A stretch of 64,000 bases of DNA from Dyella sp. BiH032 (GTDB lineage Bacteria > Pseudomonadota > Gammaproteobacteria > Xanthomonadales > Rhodanobacteraceae): contig NZ_CP134867.1 of assembly GCF_031954525.1 (NCBI RefSeq), positions 3,348,001-3,412,000 on the forward strand. The letters run 5' to 3'. A model generated the notes under the pieces. That model worked only from the letters and a program-made list of their open reading frames with translations. It did no database searches and had not been told where the DNA came from. Of the stretch, positions 1 to 8,346 are shown one piece after another. The translations under genes and the position numbers were made by a program. The first letter of the stretch is position 1. Each line of letters begins with the position of its first letter.

Positions 1-369
1 GCCCTTGCCGCCCATCCACGGACTGCTCTTCACCGAATAGTTGCTCTGCTCGGTGGGCCACAGGGCAAAGCCGTCGTGGTGCTTGGCGACCATCACCATG
101 TACTTCGCGCCAGCCGCGCGGCTGGCGCGCGCCCATTGCACGGGGTCGACCTTGTCCGGATTGAACACCTTGGGGTCGGCCTTGCCGTCGCCCCACTCGC
201 GATCGAGGAAGGTATTGGTGCCGAAGTGCACGATCACGCCGAACTCCAGGTCCTGCCAGTGCGACTGTTGCGGCGAAGGCACCAGCGTCGGCGCGTTCTG
301 CGCAGCGGCGGTGAAGGCCAGGCCCGCGCCGAGCGCCAGGCAGAGGAGACGTTGCGACCACTTCGACAT
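1..369 (-). CDS. alpha-L-fucosidase GH29, 5' part (runs off the window)
   Basis: This is the first 123 codons of a secreted alpha-L-fucosidase; the rest lies left of position 1. The protein begins MSKWSQRLLCLALGAGLAF followed by an AAAQ signal-peptidase site, so it is exported. The segment FGVIVHFGTNTF and the later KHHDGFALW are the early barrel strands and conserved His-His-Asp signature of GH29. The enzyme removes terminal L-fucose from glycans. It is the last visible gene of the minus-strand glycan operon, 90 bp after the TonB-dependent receptor, and a strong hairpin lies in that gap. Its N-terminus differs clearly from the two other GH29 genes of the operon (about 6.7-9.9 kb), so it belongs to another GH29 subgroup and may have a different linkage preference. 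That preference cannot be read from a fragment. Confidence 0.88.
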   Translation of the reverse strand, partial: MSKWSQRLLCLALGAGLAFTAAAQNAPTLVPSPQQSHWQDLEFGVIVHFGTNTFLDREWGDGKADPKVFNPDKVDPVQWARASRAAGAKYMVMVAKHHDGFALWPTEQSNYSVKSSPWMGGKG

Positions 370-422
370 GCTGTTGTTCCTGCGTTTGTTGTCATGAACC
401 GGCCGGGGCAGCCGGACCTGCC

Positions 423-450
423 GGCGGGACGCGCCGAAGCGCGCCCCGCC
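423..450 (-). other. intercistronic hairpin with TTCG loop downstream of the TonB receptor
   Basis: Arms 423-434 and 439-450 pair over 12 positions with one A/C mismatch. Read on the minus strand the loop is TTCG, the classic stabilising tetraloop. There is no T-run, so it is more likely an RNA 3'-end protector or attenuator than a simple terminator. It sits between the receptor stop (459) and the next GH29 start (369). Confidence 0.6.
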
Positions 451-458
451 GCCTTGCC

Positions 459-3359
459 TCAATCGAGCTTGTATTCCACCTGCAGCGAGATCTCCCGGCC
501 GTTGTAGTTGGCACCCTGCAGCGTCGGGATGAACTCGAAGCCGCCCGCGTAGTACGGGATCTGACCCACCTTGTCGAAGATGTTCGACACGGTCAGGCCC
601 ACCCGCAGCTTCTCGTCGAAGCGGTAGCCCACGGTGCTGCTGAAGGTGACCCACGGCTTGGTGTAGTCGTGGTAGACCACGCACGCCGGATCGTCCAGCG
701 ACGGCGTGATGCCATTGGCCAGCACCTCGCAACCGCCGTAGCGCGGCGCGCGCACGCCGCCGGCGCGATCGCCGTACAGCGTCACGTCCCACGGACCGTA
801 CAGCCAGTTCAGCGTGGCGCGGGTACGCGTGGCCACGCGGTCGTAGCGGGTGTTGAGCAGCGGATCGCTGGCGTACTTGCGCAGCTTGTAGGAGAGGTTG
901 TCGGTCCAGTCCAGCGCGAAGTTGAACGAACCCCAGTCGCGCGTCTTCCAGCGATAGGTGATGCTGGCGTCCACGCCACTCACGTACAGCTTGTTCTGGT
1001 TGATCGGACCGGTGTACACGGCCGTGACGTTGCCCTGCGCATCGCGAATCACGTTGGCGACGATCTGCTTGCAATACTCCGAACCCTGCGAGTGCAGCGT
1101 GTACGGCGCGCCGCCCACCTGCAGGCCCGTGCGGCAGCCGGCTTCGTCCTGCAGCACAGTGTCTTCGCTGACGTTGTCGATGGCGTTGTCCACGCCCATG
1201 TGCCAGTAGTCGGCCGAGATCGCCAGGCCCTCGACCCAGTTGACGTCCCACACGAAGCCGTAGGTCCAGGCGTGGCCCTTCTCAGGCAGAAGGTTGTGGC
1301 CGCCCGCGGCATGCAGCGTGTAGTACGTGGTGTGCTGCACGGCGGGACAGACGGAGTCCTTCGCCTGGATACACTGGTAGTAGTCCTTGTAGATGCCGAC
1401 GGTCGACAGCGAATCCTGCTTGTACAGGTACTGCATGTCCGGCGCGTGGAAGTTGGTGCCGTAGGTGCCGCGCAGCAGCAGGCCGTTCAACGGGCGCCAC
1501 TCGATCGCCGTGCCCCAGGTGCGGGCGACGTCGGCGCTGCTGGCATCGCGGTACTTGTCCAGGCGGCCGGACAGGCTCCAGGTCAGCGTGTCGGCCAGCG
1601 GCACGCGGAACTCGGTGCCCGCGGACAGGCGCGTGCGGGTGCCGCCACCGGCGTTGTAGTCCTGGAAGGGGTCGCCGAAGGTGGTGGTGTTGCCACGCGG
1701 ATCCGGCGTCAGCTTGTAGCCCTGATGGTTGGCCTCCAGCACGCCGGCGAAACCGACTGGGCCGGCCCAGGTGCTGAACAGGTCGCCGGTGAGATTGAAC
1801 GAAGCCTGGTCCATCCACGACACCGCGGTGTTCTGGCCGCTGACGCCGAAGCTGCGGTAGTCGGCGGTGGAGATCGGGTTCCAGAAACGCTGCTGGTTGA
1901 TCGTATAGACCGGGTACTCCTCGCCGCCCACCGTGGTGGTGCCCTGCTGGGGGCCGAAGAAGTAGTCGAACATGCCCTGCTCGTTCAGGCCGGTATAGCT
2001 CTCGCGCACGATGTACTTCGCGTGGCCGAGGTTGAGGTCCCAGTTGAAGCGGTTGTCGAACAGCGTGCCGCGCAGGCCGGCGTGGATGTCCCAGTTCTTC
2101 TCGTCGTCGTGCGTGTTGCCGTAGCCGCCCATTTCAGCCGGCGTCAGCTGGCGGAAATAGTTGGTGATCACCTGCCCCGTACCCTGGTCGTAGAACGAGC
2201 CGGGGATGCCGCCCATCGGGTACAGGAACGGCAGTTCGGTATTGGAGACGCCGTGGGTTTCCCAGTAGCCGACCGAGCCGTAGGCCTGCACGCCGCCGCC
2301 GAAATCGTAAGTGCCGGCGATGAAGGCATCACGGTCGTCGCGTCCAGGCGTCAGCACCCAGTTGCCGAACAGCGCGTTCTGCGCGCAGTACGTGCCGCCG
2401 TCGGTGATGTTGGTGGGGTCGACCGTGTTGCCGTTGGTCGCCACGGTCTGCTTGTGATACTGGCTGAAGTTGTTCTTGAAGCCGGCCTGCGAACACGCGC
2501 CCGCCGGAGGTGCGATGAAGTTGCCGTTCGCGTCGGCCAGCATCAGACCCGTGTAGCGGGGATAACCGAACATGCGCGCGTTCTGGTCCCAGGCGCCATA
2601 GCCGGCGTCCGCGTCCGAATCGGTGTAGCGGCGGTCGCGTCCCCACAGCGGCGTGCGGTGGCTGCGCTGCAGGTTGTACACCACGCTCCAGTTGTCGCCC
2701 GAACGGCCGCCGACGAAGTTGATGTCGCCGAAATCGCGGCCGCCGCGGGTGGACGTGCCCAGCTGCACCTTGATGTCGTCACCCTGGTAGTTCTTCTTAA
2801 GGATGATGTTCACCACGCCGCCGATGGCATCGGAGCCGTAGATCGCCGAGGCGCCGGTGGCCAGCACCTCGATGCGGTCGATCATGCCGGTGGGGATGTT
2901 GTTGTAGTTCTGGAAATTGGTCTTGCCGTTGGCCGGCATCGGATAGTCGGTGACGCGGTGGCCATCGATCAGCAGCAAGCTGCGGTTGGAGCCGAGGTTG
3001 CGCAGATTGAGCTGGCGCGCGTTGACCGACGTGCTGCCCCAGCTCGGCGGCGTCTCGGCGATGCCGGCCTGGGTGATCGAGTTCATCACCTCGTAGACAG
3101 TGTTGAAGCCCTGCTTCTGGATCTCATCGCCCTTGATGACGTTGACCGGCGCCGGGCCTTCCACCTCGGCGCGCGCGATGCGCGAGCCGGTGACCACGAC
3201 CTTGTCCAGCGTCTTGGCTTTCTTGTCCGCTTGCGTGGACTGATCCTGGGACTGTGCCTGGCCGGTGCCAGCGTCCTGCGCGTGCAGCGCGAACGTTGGC
3301 AGGAGTACCAGCGCGAGCGCGCTGGCCAGCCTGTGACGGCGTAATGCGATATGCGACAT
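459..3359 (-). CDS. TonB-dependent outer membrane receptor for glycans
   Basis: This 966-residue outer membrane receptor probably imports oligosaccharides released from fucosylated, GlcNAc-containing glycans. It has a signal peptide ending LHAQ and a TonB-box-like LDKVVVTGSRI near residues 51-61. The plug domain includes NLRNLGSNRSLLLIDG and GASAIYGSDAIGGVVNIIL. A long beta-barrel follows and ends in EISLQVEYKLD. The length and the VVVTGSRI box match the oligosaccharide-type receptors abundant in Xanthomonadales. It lies between GH20 (81 bp upstream) and a third GH29 (downstream), all on one strand, which ties it to this glycan. Strong hairpins flank it on both sides. The exact ligand is inference from the neighbours. 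Confidence 0.93.
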   Translation of the reverse strand: MSHIALRRHRLASALALVLLPTFALHAQDAGTGQAQSQDQSTQADKKAKTLDKVVVTGSRIARAEVEGPAPVNVIKGDEIQKQGFNTVYEVMNSITQAGIAETPPSWGSTSVNARQLNLRNLGSNRSLLLIDGHRVTDYPMPANGKTNFQNYNNIPTGMIDRIEVLATGASAIYGSDAIGGVVNIILKKNYQGDDIKVQLGTSTRGGRDFGDINFVGGRSGDNWSVVYNLQRSHRTPLWGRDRRYTDSDADAGYGAWDQNARMFGYPRYTGLMLADANGNFIAPPAGACSQAGFKNNFSQYHKQTVATNGNTVDPTNITDGGTYCAQNALFGNWVLTPGRDDRDAFIAGTYDFGGGVQAYGSVGYWETHGVSNTELPFLYPMGGIPGSFYDQGTGQVITNYFRQLTPAEMGGYGNTHDDEKNWDIHAGLRGTLFDNRFNWDLNLGHAKYIVRESYTGLNEQGMFDYFFGPQQGTTTVGGEEYPVYTINQQRFWNPISTADYRSFGVSGQNTAVSWMDQASFNLTGDLFSTWAGPVGFAGVLEANHQGYKLTPDPRGNTTTFGDPFQDYNAGGGTRTRLSAGTEFRVPLADTLTWSLSGRLDKYRDASSADVARTWGTAIEWRPLNGLLLRGTYGTNFHAPDMQYLYKQDSLSTVGIYKDYYQCIQAKDSVCPAVQHTTYYTLHAAGGHNLLPEKGHAWTYGFVWDVNWVEGLAISADYWHMGVDNAIDNVSEDTVLQDEAGCRTGLQVGGAPYTLHSQGSEYCKQIVANVIRDAQGNVTAVYTGPINQNKLYVSGVDASITYRWKTRDWGSFNFALDWTDNLSYKLRKYASDPLLNTRYDRVATRTRATLNWLYGPWDVTLYGDRAGGVRAPRYGGCEVLANGITPSLDDPACVVYHDYTKPWVTFSSTVGYRFDEKLRVGLTVSNIFDKVGQIPYYAGGFEFIPTLQGANYNGREISLQVEYKLD

Positions 3360-3429
3360 GGTTAACTCCTCCCCGTTAATGGACTGCCTTCCCCCGAAGG
3401 CGGGTGTACAGCGTCTTGCTCCTGTTAGC

Positions 3430-3451
3430 TGGCGCGCCCTTCAGCGCGCCA
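3430..3451 (-). other. intercistronic hairpin upstream of the TonB receptor
   Basis: A perfect 8-bp inverted repeat, TGGCGCGC and GCGCGCCA with a 6-base loop, covers the stop codon of the GH20 gene and precedes the receptor gene. No T-run follows. It may separate the mRNA stability of the hydrolase and receptor segments. Confidence 0.55.
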
Positions 3452-5657
3452 GGATTTCGTCGACGAACGTCCACGTATGGCGTCCGTCTTCCGCCGGATG
3501 GCGGGTCAATTCGATACGCAGATAGCGTGCGCGGAACGGCCGCGAAGCCGTATAGGCCACACGCTGTATATGGCCCACGTGGTCGCGCTCGATCGGCTTG
3601 ATCTTCACCTCGCGCAGGGTGCTCCAGTGCTTGCCGTCCTCGGAGGCGGCGAAGCGCACCTTGCGTGGCCACCAGATCCACGATTCGTCCTGCTGAAGCA
3701 CGCCCACACTGACCTCGTGCAGCTCGGTGACGCTGCCCAGGTCCAGGCTCAGCTTGGGATCGATCTCCTCCCAGCCCAGCCAGGCGCCGGTCTTGAACTC
3801 ATCGCTGCCCAGCACGCCGTCGGTGAGCGTGGCGGCGCCGTGGCCGCTGTAGGCGGCGTCCGGGGCCGGATCGACGCTGGCGGCGGCGCCGAAGGCGGCG
3901 CTGCGTTCGAGCTGGAACGAGCGCGGATGGTCGTAGGCACGGCCGCGGCGGAACGGAACCACGCGAAGCGTACCGGGTTGTTTCAGATCCAATACATCGG
4001 TGAACGACGGCGAGCTGGCGGTCGGCTCGCTGCCATCGGTGGTGTAGTGGGTGACTACGTCGTCGAAGCCGCGCTGCGCGCTGACCCGCCAACCGTCGTG
4101 GGCGGCATTGGCGCTGATGGCGTAGTCGGCGGTGTTGCGGTCTTCCGGTGCATAGGCCACCTGCCACGCGTCCAGCCGCGGGTATTGCGCGGCCAGGCGC
4201 TGGTGGAAATCCGCATAGGCCGCCGCGTCGGCGCTGCCGCCGCGCCACAGGCGCTCGGCGAAGGCGAGCAGGCGCGGATACAGGCGCTGCTCGGCATTCA
4301 GCGGATCGGCCCGTTCGCTCCACAGCGGCGCCTCGGCGCCCCATACCAGTTTGCTCTGCGCGAAGTCGGCGTTGCCCAGCGGATCGACCAGGTAGAGCTT
4401 TTCCACGGCCAACCGCGTCAGCGGAGAGTCGAGGTAGTAGGGACTGGCATTGATGACCCGGTTGCCATTGGCGAACGCCTTGCCCAAGCCGGCGTCGCCG
4501 CGCCAGACCTCGACCACCGCGGCGGGGTCCACGCCGCCTTCCAGGACTTCGTCCCAGCCGATCATGGTCTTGCCCTTGCCGGCCAGGTACACCTGCATGC
4601 GCCGGATGAAATAGCTCTGCAGGCCCGCCTCGTTCTCCAGGCCCTGCTCGCGGATCAGCTTGTCGCAGTCATCGCAATGGTCCCAGGCGCCGGCCGGCAC
4701 TTCGTCGCCGCCGATGTGCACATAGGGCGACGGGAACAGCGGCAGCACTTCGTCCAGCACGTTCTGCAGGAATACGTAGACGTTCTCGTCGGCGGGACAG
4801 AACACGTCACTGAAGACGCCCCAGCCGATCGGCACGGGGATCGGTTTCTTCGCGCAGGACAGCTCCGGATAGGCCGCCACCGCGGCCGAGCTGTGGCCCG
4901 GCATTTCGATCTCCGGAATCACCATGATGTTGCGCTGGCGCGCGTATTCGACCACCTCGCGGATCTGGTCCTGCGTGTAGAAGCCGCCGTAGCGGCTGCC
5001 GTCCGCCTCGGTGCGCCAAGCGCCCACCTCGGTCAGCTTGGGATAGCGCTTGATCTCGATGCGCCAGCCCTGGTCCTCGGTGAGGTGCCAGCGGAACACG
5101 TTGAGCTTGTAGTAGCTCATCAGGTCCAGCTGCTTCTCGATGAACGCCACCGGATAGAAATGGCGGCCCACGTCGAGCATGTGGCCGCGATAGGCGAACG
5201 CCGGAACGTCCTCGATGCGCACCGTTGGTATCGTTACCTTGACCGACCCGGAAGCACCCACAGGCAGCAGCTGGCGCAGCGTCTGCACGCCCCAGAACAG
5301 GCCCTTGTCCGTCGACGCGCGAATCTCGATGCCGCGGGGATTGACGTCCAGCCGATAGGCCTCCTCGCCCGTCACGGCCGGGTCGAGTTTCAGCACGATG
5401 CGCCGCCCTTTGCGGACGGCGTGTTCGGGCAGGTCGATGCCCGCCTGCGCCTGGACCGCGTCACGCAGGAACGCGGCAATCTCCTGCGAGCGCGCATCGG
5501 CCGGTGCCTCGATGCTCACCTGCTTGTCCAGGACGAAAGCACCCTTCCCTTCTTCCACGTGCGCCGGATAAGGCACCAGCGCCAGTTCCGCGTGCGCGAG
5601 GGCGCCCCAGGCCAGCGCCATCGCGAGCAGGCAGGCCCGCCACGTATTCCGTTTCAT
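3441..5657 (-). CDS. beta-N-acetylhexosaminidase, GH20
   Basis: This 738-residue exported exo-hexosaminidase removes terminal GlcNAc or GalNAc by substrate-assisted catalysis. A signal peptide (MKRNTWRACLLAMALAWGAL, then AHA) leads to the GH20 alpha/beta domain (LALVPYPAHVEEGKGAF). The barrel carries FRWHLTEDQGWRIEIKRYP and the catalytic Asp-Glu pair in HIGGDEVPAGAW, at about residues 318-319. The C-terminal 180 residues hold a predicted sandwich region and an F5/8-like module (LSLDLGSVTELHEVSVGVL). I chose the ATG at 5657 because it gives the signal peptide and because it overlaps the upstream GH18 stop codon (ATGA), indicating translational coupling. Together with GH18 and GH29 it fits stepwise trimming of N-glycan-like or chitooligosaccharide substrates. 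Confidence 0.94.
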   Translation of the reverse strand: MKRNTWRACLLAMALAWGALAHAELALVPYPAHVEEGKGAFVLDKQVSIEAPADARSQEIAAFLRDAVQAQAGIDLPEHAVRKGRRIVLKLDPAVTGEEAYRLDVNPRGIEIRASTDKGLFWGVQTLRQLLPVGASGSVKVTIPTVRIEDVPAFAYRGHMLDVGRHFYPVAFIEKQLDLMSYYKLNVFRWHLTEDQGWRIEIKRYPKLTEVGAWRTEADGSRYGGFYTQDQIREVVEYARQRNIMVIPEIEMPGHSSAAVAAYPELSCAKKPIPVPIGWGVFSDVFCPADENVYVFLQNVLDEVLPLFPSPYVHIGGDEVPAGAWDHCDDCDKLIREQGLENEAGLQSYFIRRMQVYLAGKGKTMIGWDEVLEGGVDPAAVVEVWRGDAGLGKAFANGNRVINASPYYLDSPLTRLAVEKLYLVDPLGNADFAQSKLVWGAEAPLWSERADPLNAEQRLYPRLLAFAERLWRGGSADAAAYADFHQRLAAQYPRLDAWQVAYAPEDRNTADYAISANAAHDGWRVSAQRGFDDVVTHYTTDGSEPTASSPSFTDVLDLKQPGTLRVVPFRRGRAYDHPRSFQLERSAAFGAAASVDPAPDAAYSGHGAATLTDGVLGSDEFKTGAWLGWEEIDPKLSLDLGSVTELHEVSVGVLQQDESWIWWPRKVRFAASEDGKHWSTLREVKIKPIERDHVGHIQRVAYTASRPFRARYLRIELTRHPAEDGRHTWTFVDEILAR

Positions 5658-6700
5658 CGCTGCGCCTCCGGCAGTTCGTCCCATACCTTCGGGTCCTCGG
5701 CGCCGAGCACCCATGAGCAGAAGCCTTGCAGGCCGTATTGCTTCACCAGCGCCACGCGGTCGCGGAACGCGCGCGCGTCGGGCAGGAAGACCCATTCGCG
5801 CATGCCGTCGCGGTAGAACCAAAACCAGGATTCGTGCTCCACCGGATCCCACTGGATGGTGGCGCCGTACTGCCTTGCCAGCGGCAGGGACTCGTCCGCG
5901 TCGATGTAGCTGGCGGCGATGTTCGATGCCTCTTTGCCGTCCTCGCGGCGCGGATCGCCCGCGTACCAGTGGTAGCCATAGCTGGGAATGCCCACGGAGA
6001 GCTTTTCTTTCGGCACCTGCGTGAGCGCATACTCCAGGTGTTGCACGGTCCACGGCATGCCGGCCACGGGGCCGGGCGTGGTCCAGCGCGTGTGCTGGTC
6101 GTAGGTCATCAGGCAGATCAGATCGGCGGACTGGCTCAGCGCCTTGAGGTCGTACGCGCCGCGCCAGAACTTCCACATCCATTGCGAGAAACCGCCGCCG
6201 CCCGCATAACCCGGCGCGTTCGGCACCACGGCGATGGACAGCTGCAGGCCCTTCTTGTGCAGCGCTTCAGCCGTCTGCTTGGTCATCAGGCTGAGCGCGT
6301 CGCGGTCGGTCCAGTCGATGTTCTCGAAGTCGAACTGGAAGCCGAGGTAGCCGTGCTTCGTGCCCTGCTCGACCAGTGCGGCGATCATCGCCTTCTTCGC
6401 CGCTTCGTCGTGCAGCAATTGATGGAACTTGTCGCGCTTGCCGTCCGCGGAAAGGATCGGCATCACCGGCACGCGATGCTGTTTGGCCAGTTGCATGACC
6501 AGCGGATTCGGCTCGCCCGAGACCAGTCCGCTTTCGTCCACGTGGTACCAGGTAGGCACGACCACGCCGATCTTGTCGGCGTGGGCCTCGAACGAGGAAA
6601 AGGACTTGGGCGACTCCATCAGATAGAACATCGCGCCCGGGATACGTGCCCAGGCGAGCGTCGGCAGGAGCAGCAAGCCGAGGAAAAACGCACGCCGCAT
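5654..6700 (-). CDS. glycoside hydrolase family 18 (chitinase/ENGase-like)
   Basis: This 348-residue exported GH18 enzyme has a signal peptide MRRAFFLGLLLLPTLAWA. The barrel strand YLGFQFDFENID carries the family's acidic motif, with Asp124 and Glu126 (the catalytic acid) in the DFE core. Later strands LICLMTYDQHTRW and GIPSYGYHWY are typical of the YaaH/chitinase-like branch. GH18 enzymes cleave chitin or the chitobiose core of N-glycans. Because GH20, three GH29 genes and a receptor share the operon, an endo-N-acetylglucosaminidase-type role is the likelier reading, but this is inference. The start ATG overlaps the upstream GH29 stop (TAATG), and its own stop overlaps the GH20 start, so the three genes are translationally coupled. 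Confidence 0.88.
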   Translation of the reverse strand: MRRAFFLGLLLLPTLAWARIPGAMFYLMESPKSFSSFEAHADKIGVVVPTWYHVDESGLVSGEPNPLVMQLAKQHRVPVMPILSADGKRDKFHQLLHDEAAKKAMIAALVEQGTKHGYLGFQFDFENIDWTDRDALSLMTKQTAEALHKKGLQLSIAVVPNAPGYAGGGGFSQWMWKFWRGAYDLKALSQSADLICLMTYDQHTRWTTPGPVAGMPWTVQHLEYALTQVPKEKLSVGIPSYGYHWYAGDPRREDGKEASNIAASYIDADESLPLARQYGATIQWDPVEHESWFWFYRDGMREWVFLPDARAFRDRVALVKQYGLQGFCSWVLGAEDPKVWDELPEAQR

Positions 6701-8346
6701 TACTTCGCTCCTTGCCCGGTCAGCTCGATGCGCAGCACGTAGGCGTACTCGCCCACCGGCTTGGCCGGCATCGTCAGATGCAAGCCGTCGTCCTCCTGCT
6801 TGAAGGGCACCGCCTTGCCGTTGGCGAGCAGGCTCACCGCCTTCACGCCGTCGGCGGGCTTGAGTGCATGAATCACCGCCTTGCCGTCGGCCGGCCAGGC
6901 CAGTTCGATCGCATAGAGGGTGTTGCCGTGCGTGGTGAAGCGGAAATCCTGCGCCGTATTGGGCTTGGTCTTGGTTTCCTGGAACGAGCCGCCGACCACT
7001 TCGGTCGGGCCCTCGCCAAACTGGCGCCACGGCTTGCTGCCGTAGATCGCTTCCCCGTTGGTCTTCAGCCAGCGACCGATCGAGCGCAAGGTGTCCTGCG
7101 CCCCCTGCGGAATGCTGCCGTCGGCGCGCGGACCGATATTGAGCAGCAGGTTGCCGTTCTTGCTCACCACGTCGACCAGCAGCTGGACCAATTCCTGCGG
7201 CGGCTTGTAGGTGTCGTGCTCGATATAGCCCCAGGAGTCGTTGCTGATCGAGGTGTCGGTCTGCCAATGGGTGGGATGGATGCCGGCCAGGCGGCCGCGC
7301 TCGATGTCCAGCACGCCGGCGCCTTCGGCGAATTCGCCCAGCTTGTAGTTCACCACCACGCCGCCGCGCTTGGCGCCTTCGTTGTAGTAATAGGCCAGCA
7401 TCGGCGGCAGCGAGTTGCGGAAGGTGGGATGGCCGATCCACCAGTCGAAGTAGATGAGGTCCGGGTGGTAGTCGTCGATCAGCTCGGCGGTGCGCGCCAG
7501 CCAATCGTCCAGCCAGGCCGGCGAGACATAGGTGAAATCGGTCGAAAGAGCATCGCTGTCCGAGCCGGCCATGCGCAGCTGCGCCGGGCCATAGAACTCG
7601 GCGTACTTCGGATCGTTCACGTCGGAGGCGAACTCGCGGCCGTTGCCCATGAACCAGTCGTGCTCGGCGCGGTGCGAGGAAAGACCGAAGTGCAGGCCCT
7701 CGGCGCGGATCGCCTTGGACAGCTGGCCGATGACGTCGCGTTTCGGCCCCATCTTCGCGGCCGTCCAGTCGCTGAGCTTGGAGTCGTACATGGCGAAGCC
7801 GTCGTGATGCTCGGCCACCGGCACCACATAGCGCGCGCCGGCTTCGCGGAACAGCTTCGCCCACGCAGCCGGGTCGAACTTCTCCGCCTTGAACAGCGGA
7901 ATGAAGTCCTTGTAACCGAACTTCGCCTGCGGGCCGTAGGTGGCCACATGATGAGCGAACTCCTTGCTGCCCTGCACGTACATGTTGCGCGAATACCACT
8001 CGCTGCCGAATGCCGGCACCGAATACACGCCCCAGTGAATGAAGATGCCGAACTTAGCGTCGTCGTACCACGCCGGCGAGCGGTAGGCCTGCAGCGACGC
8101 CCAGTCGGCGCGGAATGGGCCGGCGTTCTCGCCCTTCGCCACCTTGTCCAGCAGCGCGCGGCGCTGCGGCTCGAACTTGGCGCTGGCCTTCTCCCAGATC
8201 TCGCTGTTCTGCCGCGGGCTCTGCGTCTTCGCCGTGGGCGCGGTGGCGTCCTGCGCGTGCGCGGCGGCGATGCCTGCCACCGCGCAAAGCAACGCGAGGG
8301 CGAGGCGGCGGGGCTTACTGCAGTTCGATGCGATAGGCATAGGCAT
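6700..8346 (-). CDS. alpha-L-fucosidase GH29 (second of a tandem pair)
   Basis: This exported alpha-L-fucosidase of about 548 residues is a close paralogue of its upstream neighbour. It shows KFGIFIHWGVYSVPAFGSEW, VPVAEHHDGFAMYDSKLSDW, and DLIYFDWW with the expected catalytic Asp near residue 301. Next comes NGNLLLNIGPRADGSIP, and a C-terminal beta-sandwich with GEAIYGSKPWRQFGEGP. The signal peptide ends AAAHAQ. Two in-frame ATGs (8346 and 8340) precede it. An upstream ATG at 8388 adds a non-signal-like extension and I rejected it. The start lies inside the end of the preceding gene (29-32 bp overlap) and the stop overlaps the GH18 start. The full HHDGF and FDWW motifs argue it is active. Confidence 0.92.
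   Translation of the reverse strand: MPMPIASNCSKPRRLALALLCAVAGIAAAHAQDATAPTAKTQSPRQNSEIWEKASAKFEPQRRALLDKVAKGENAGPFRADWASLQAYRSPAWYDDAKFGIFIHWGVYSVPAFGSEWYSRNMYVQGSKEFAHHVATYGPQAKFGYKDFIPLFKAEKFDPAAWAKLFREAGARYVVPVAEHHDGFAMYDSKLSDWTAAKMGPKRDVIGQLSKAIRAEGLHFGLSSHRAEHDWFMGNGREFASDVNDPKYAEFYGPAQLRMAGSDSDALSTDFTYVSPAWLDDWLARTAELIDDYHPDLIYFDWWIGHPTFRNSLPPMLAYYYNEGAKRGGVVVNYKLGEFAEGAGVLDIERGRLAGIHPTHWQTDTSISNDSWGYIEHDTYKPPQELVQLLVDVVSKNGNLLLNIGPRADGSIPQGAQDTLRSIGRWLKTNGEAIYGSKPWRQFGEGPTEVVGGSFQETKTKPNTAQDFRFTTHGNTLYAIELAWPADGKAVIHALKPADGVKAVSLLANGKAVPFKQEDDGLHLTMPAKPVGEYAYVLRIELTGQGAK

Noticed and set aside
669..3344. An 891-codon open frame on the plus strand opposite the first TonB receptor
   Set aside because: The composition is Val/Ala/Arg/His-rich with no domain signal. 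The minus strand encodes an unmistakable receptor, so this is a GC-driven shadow.
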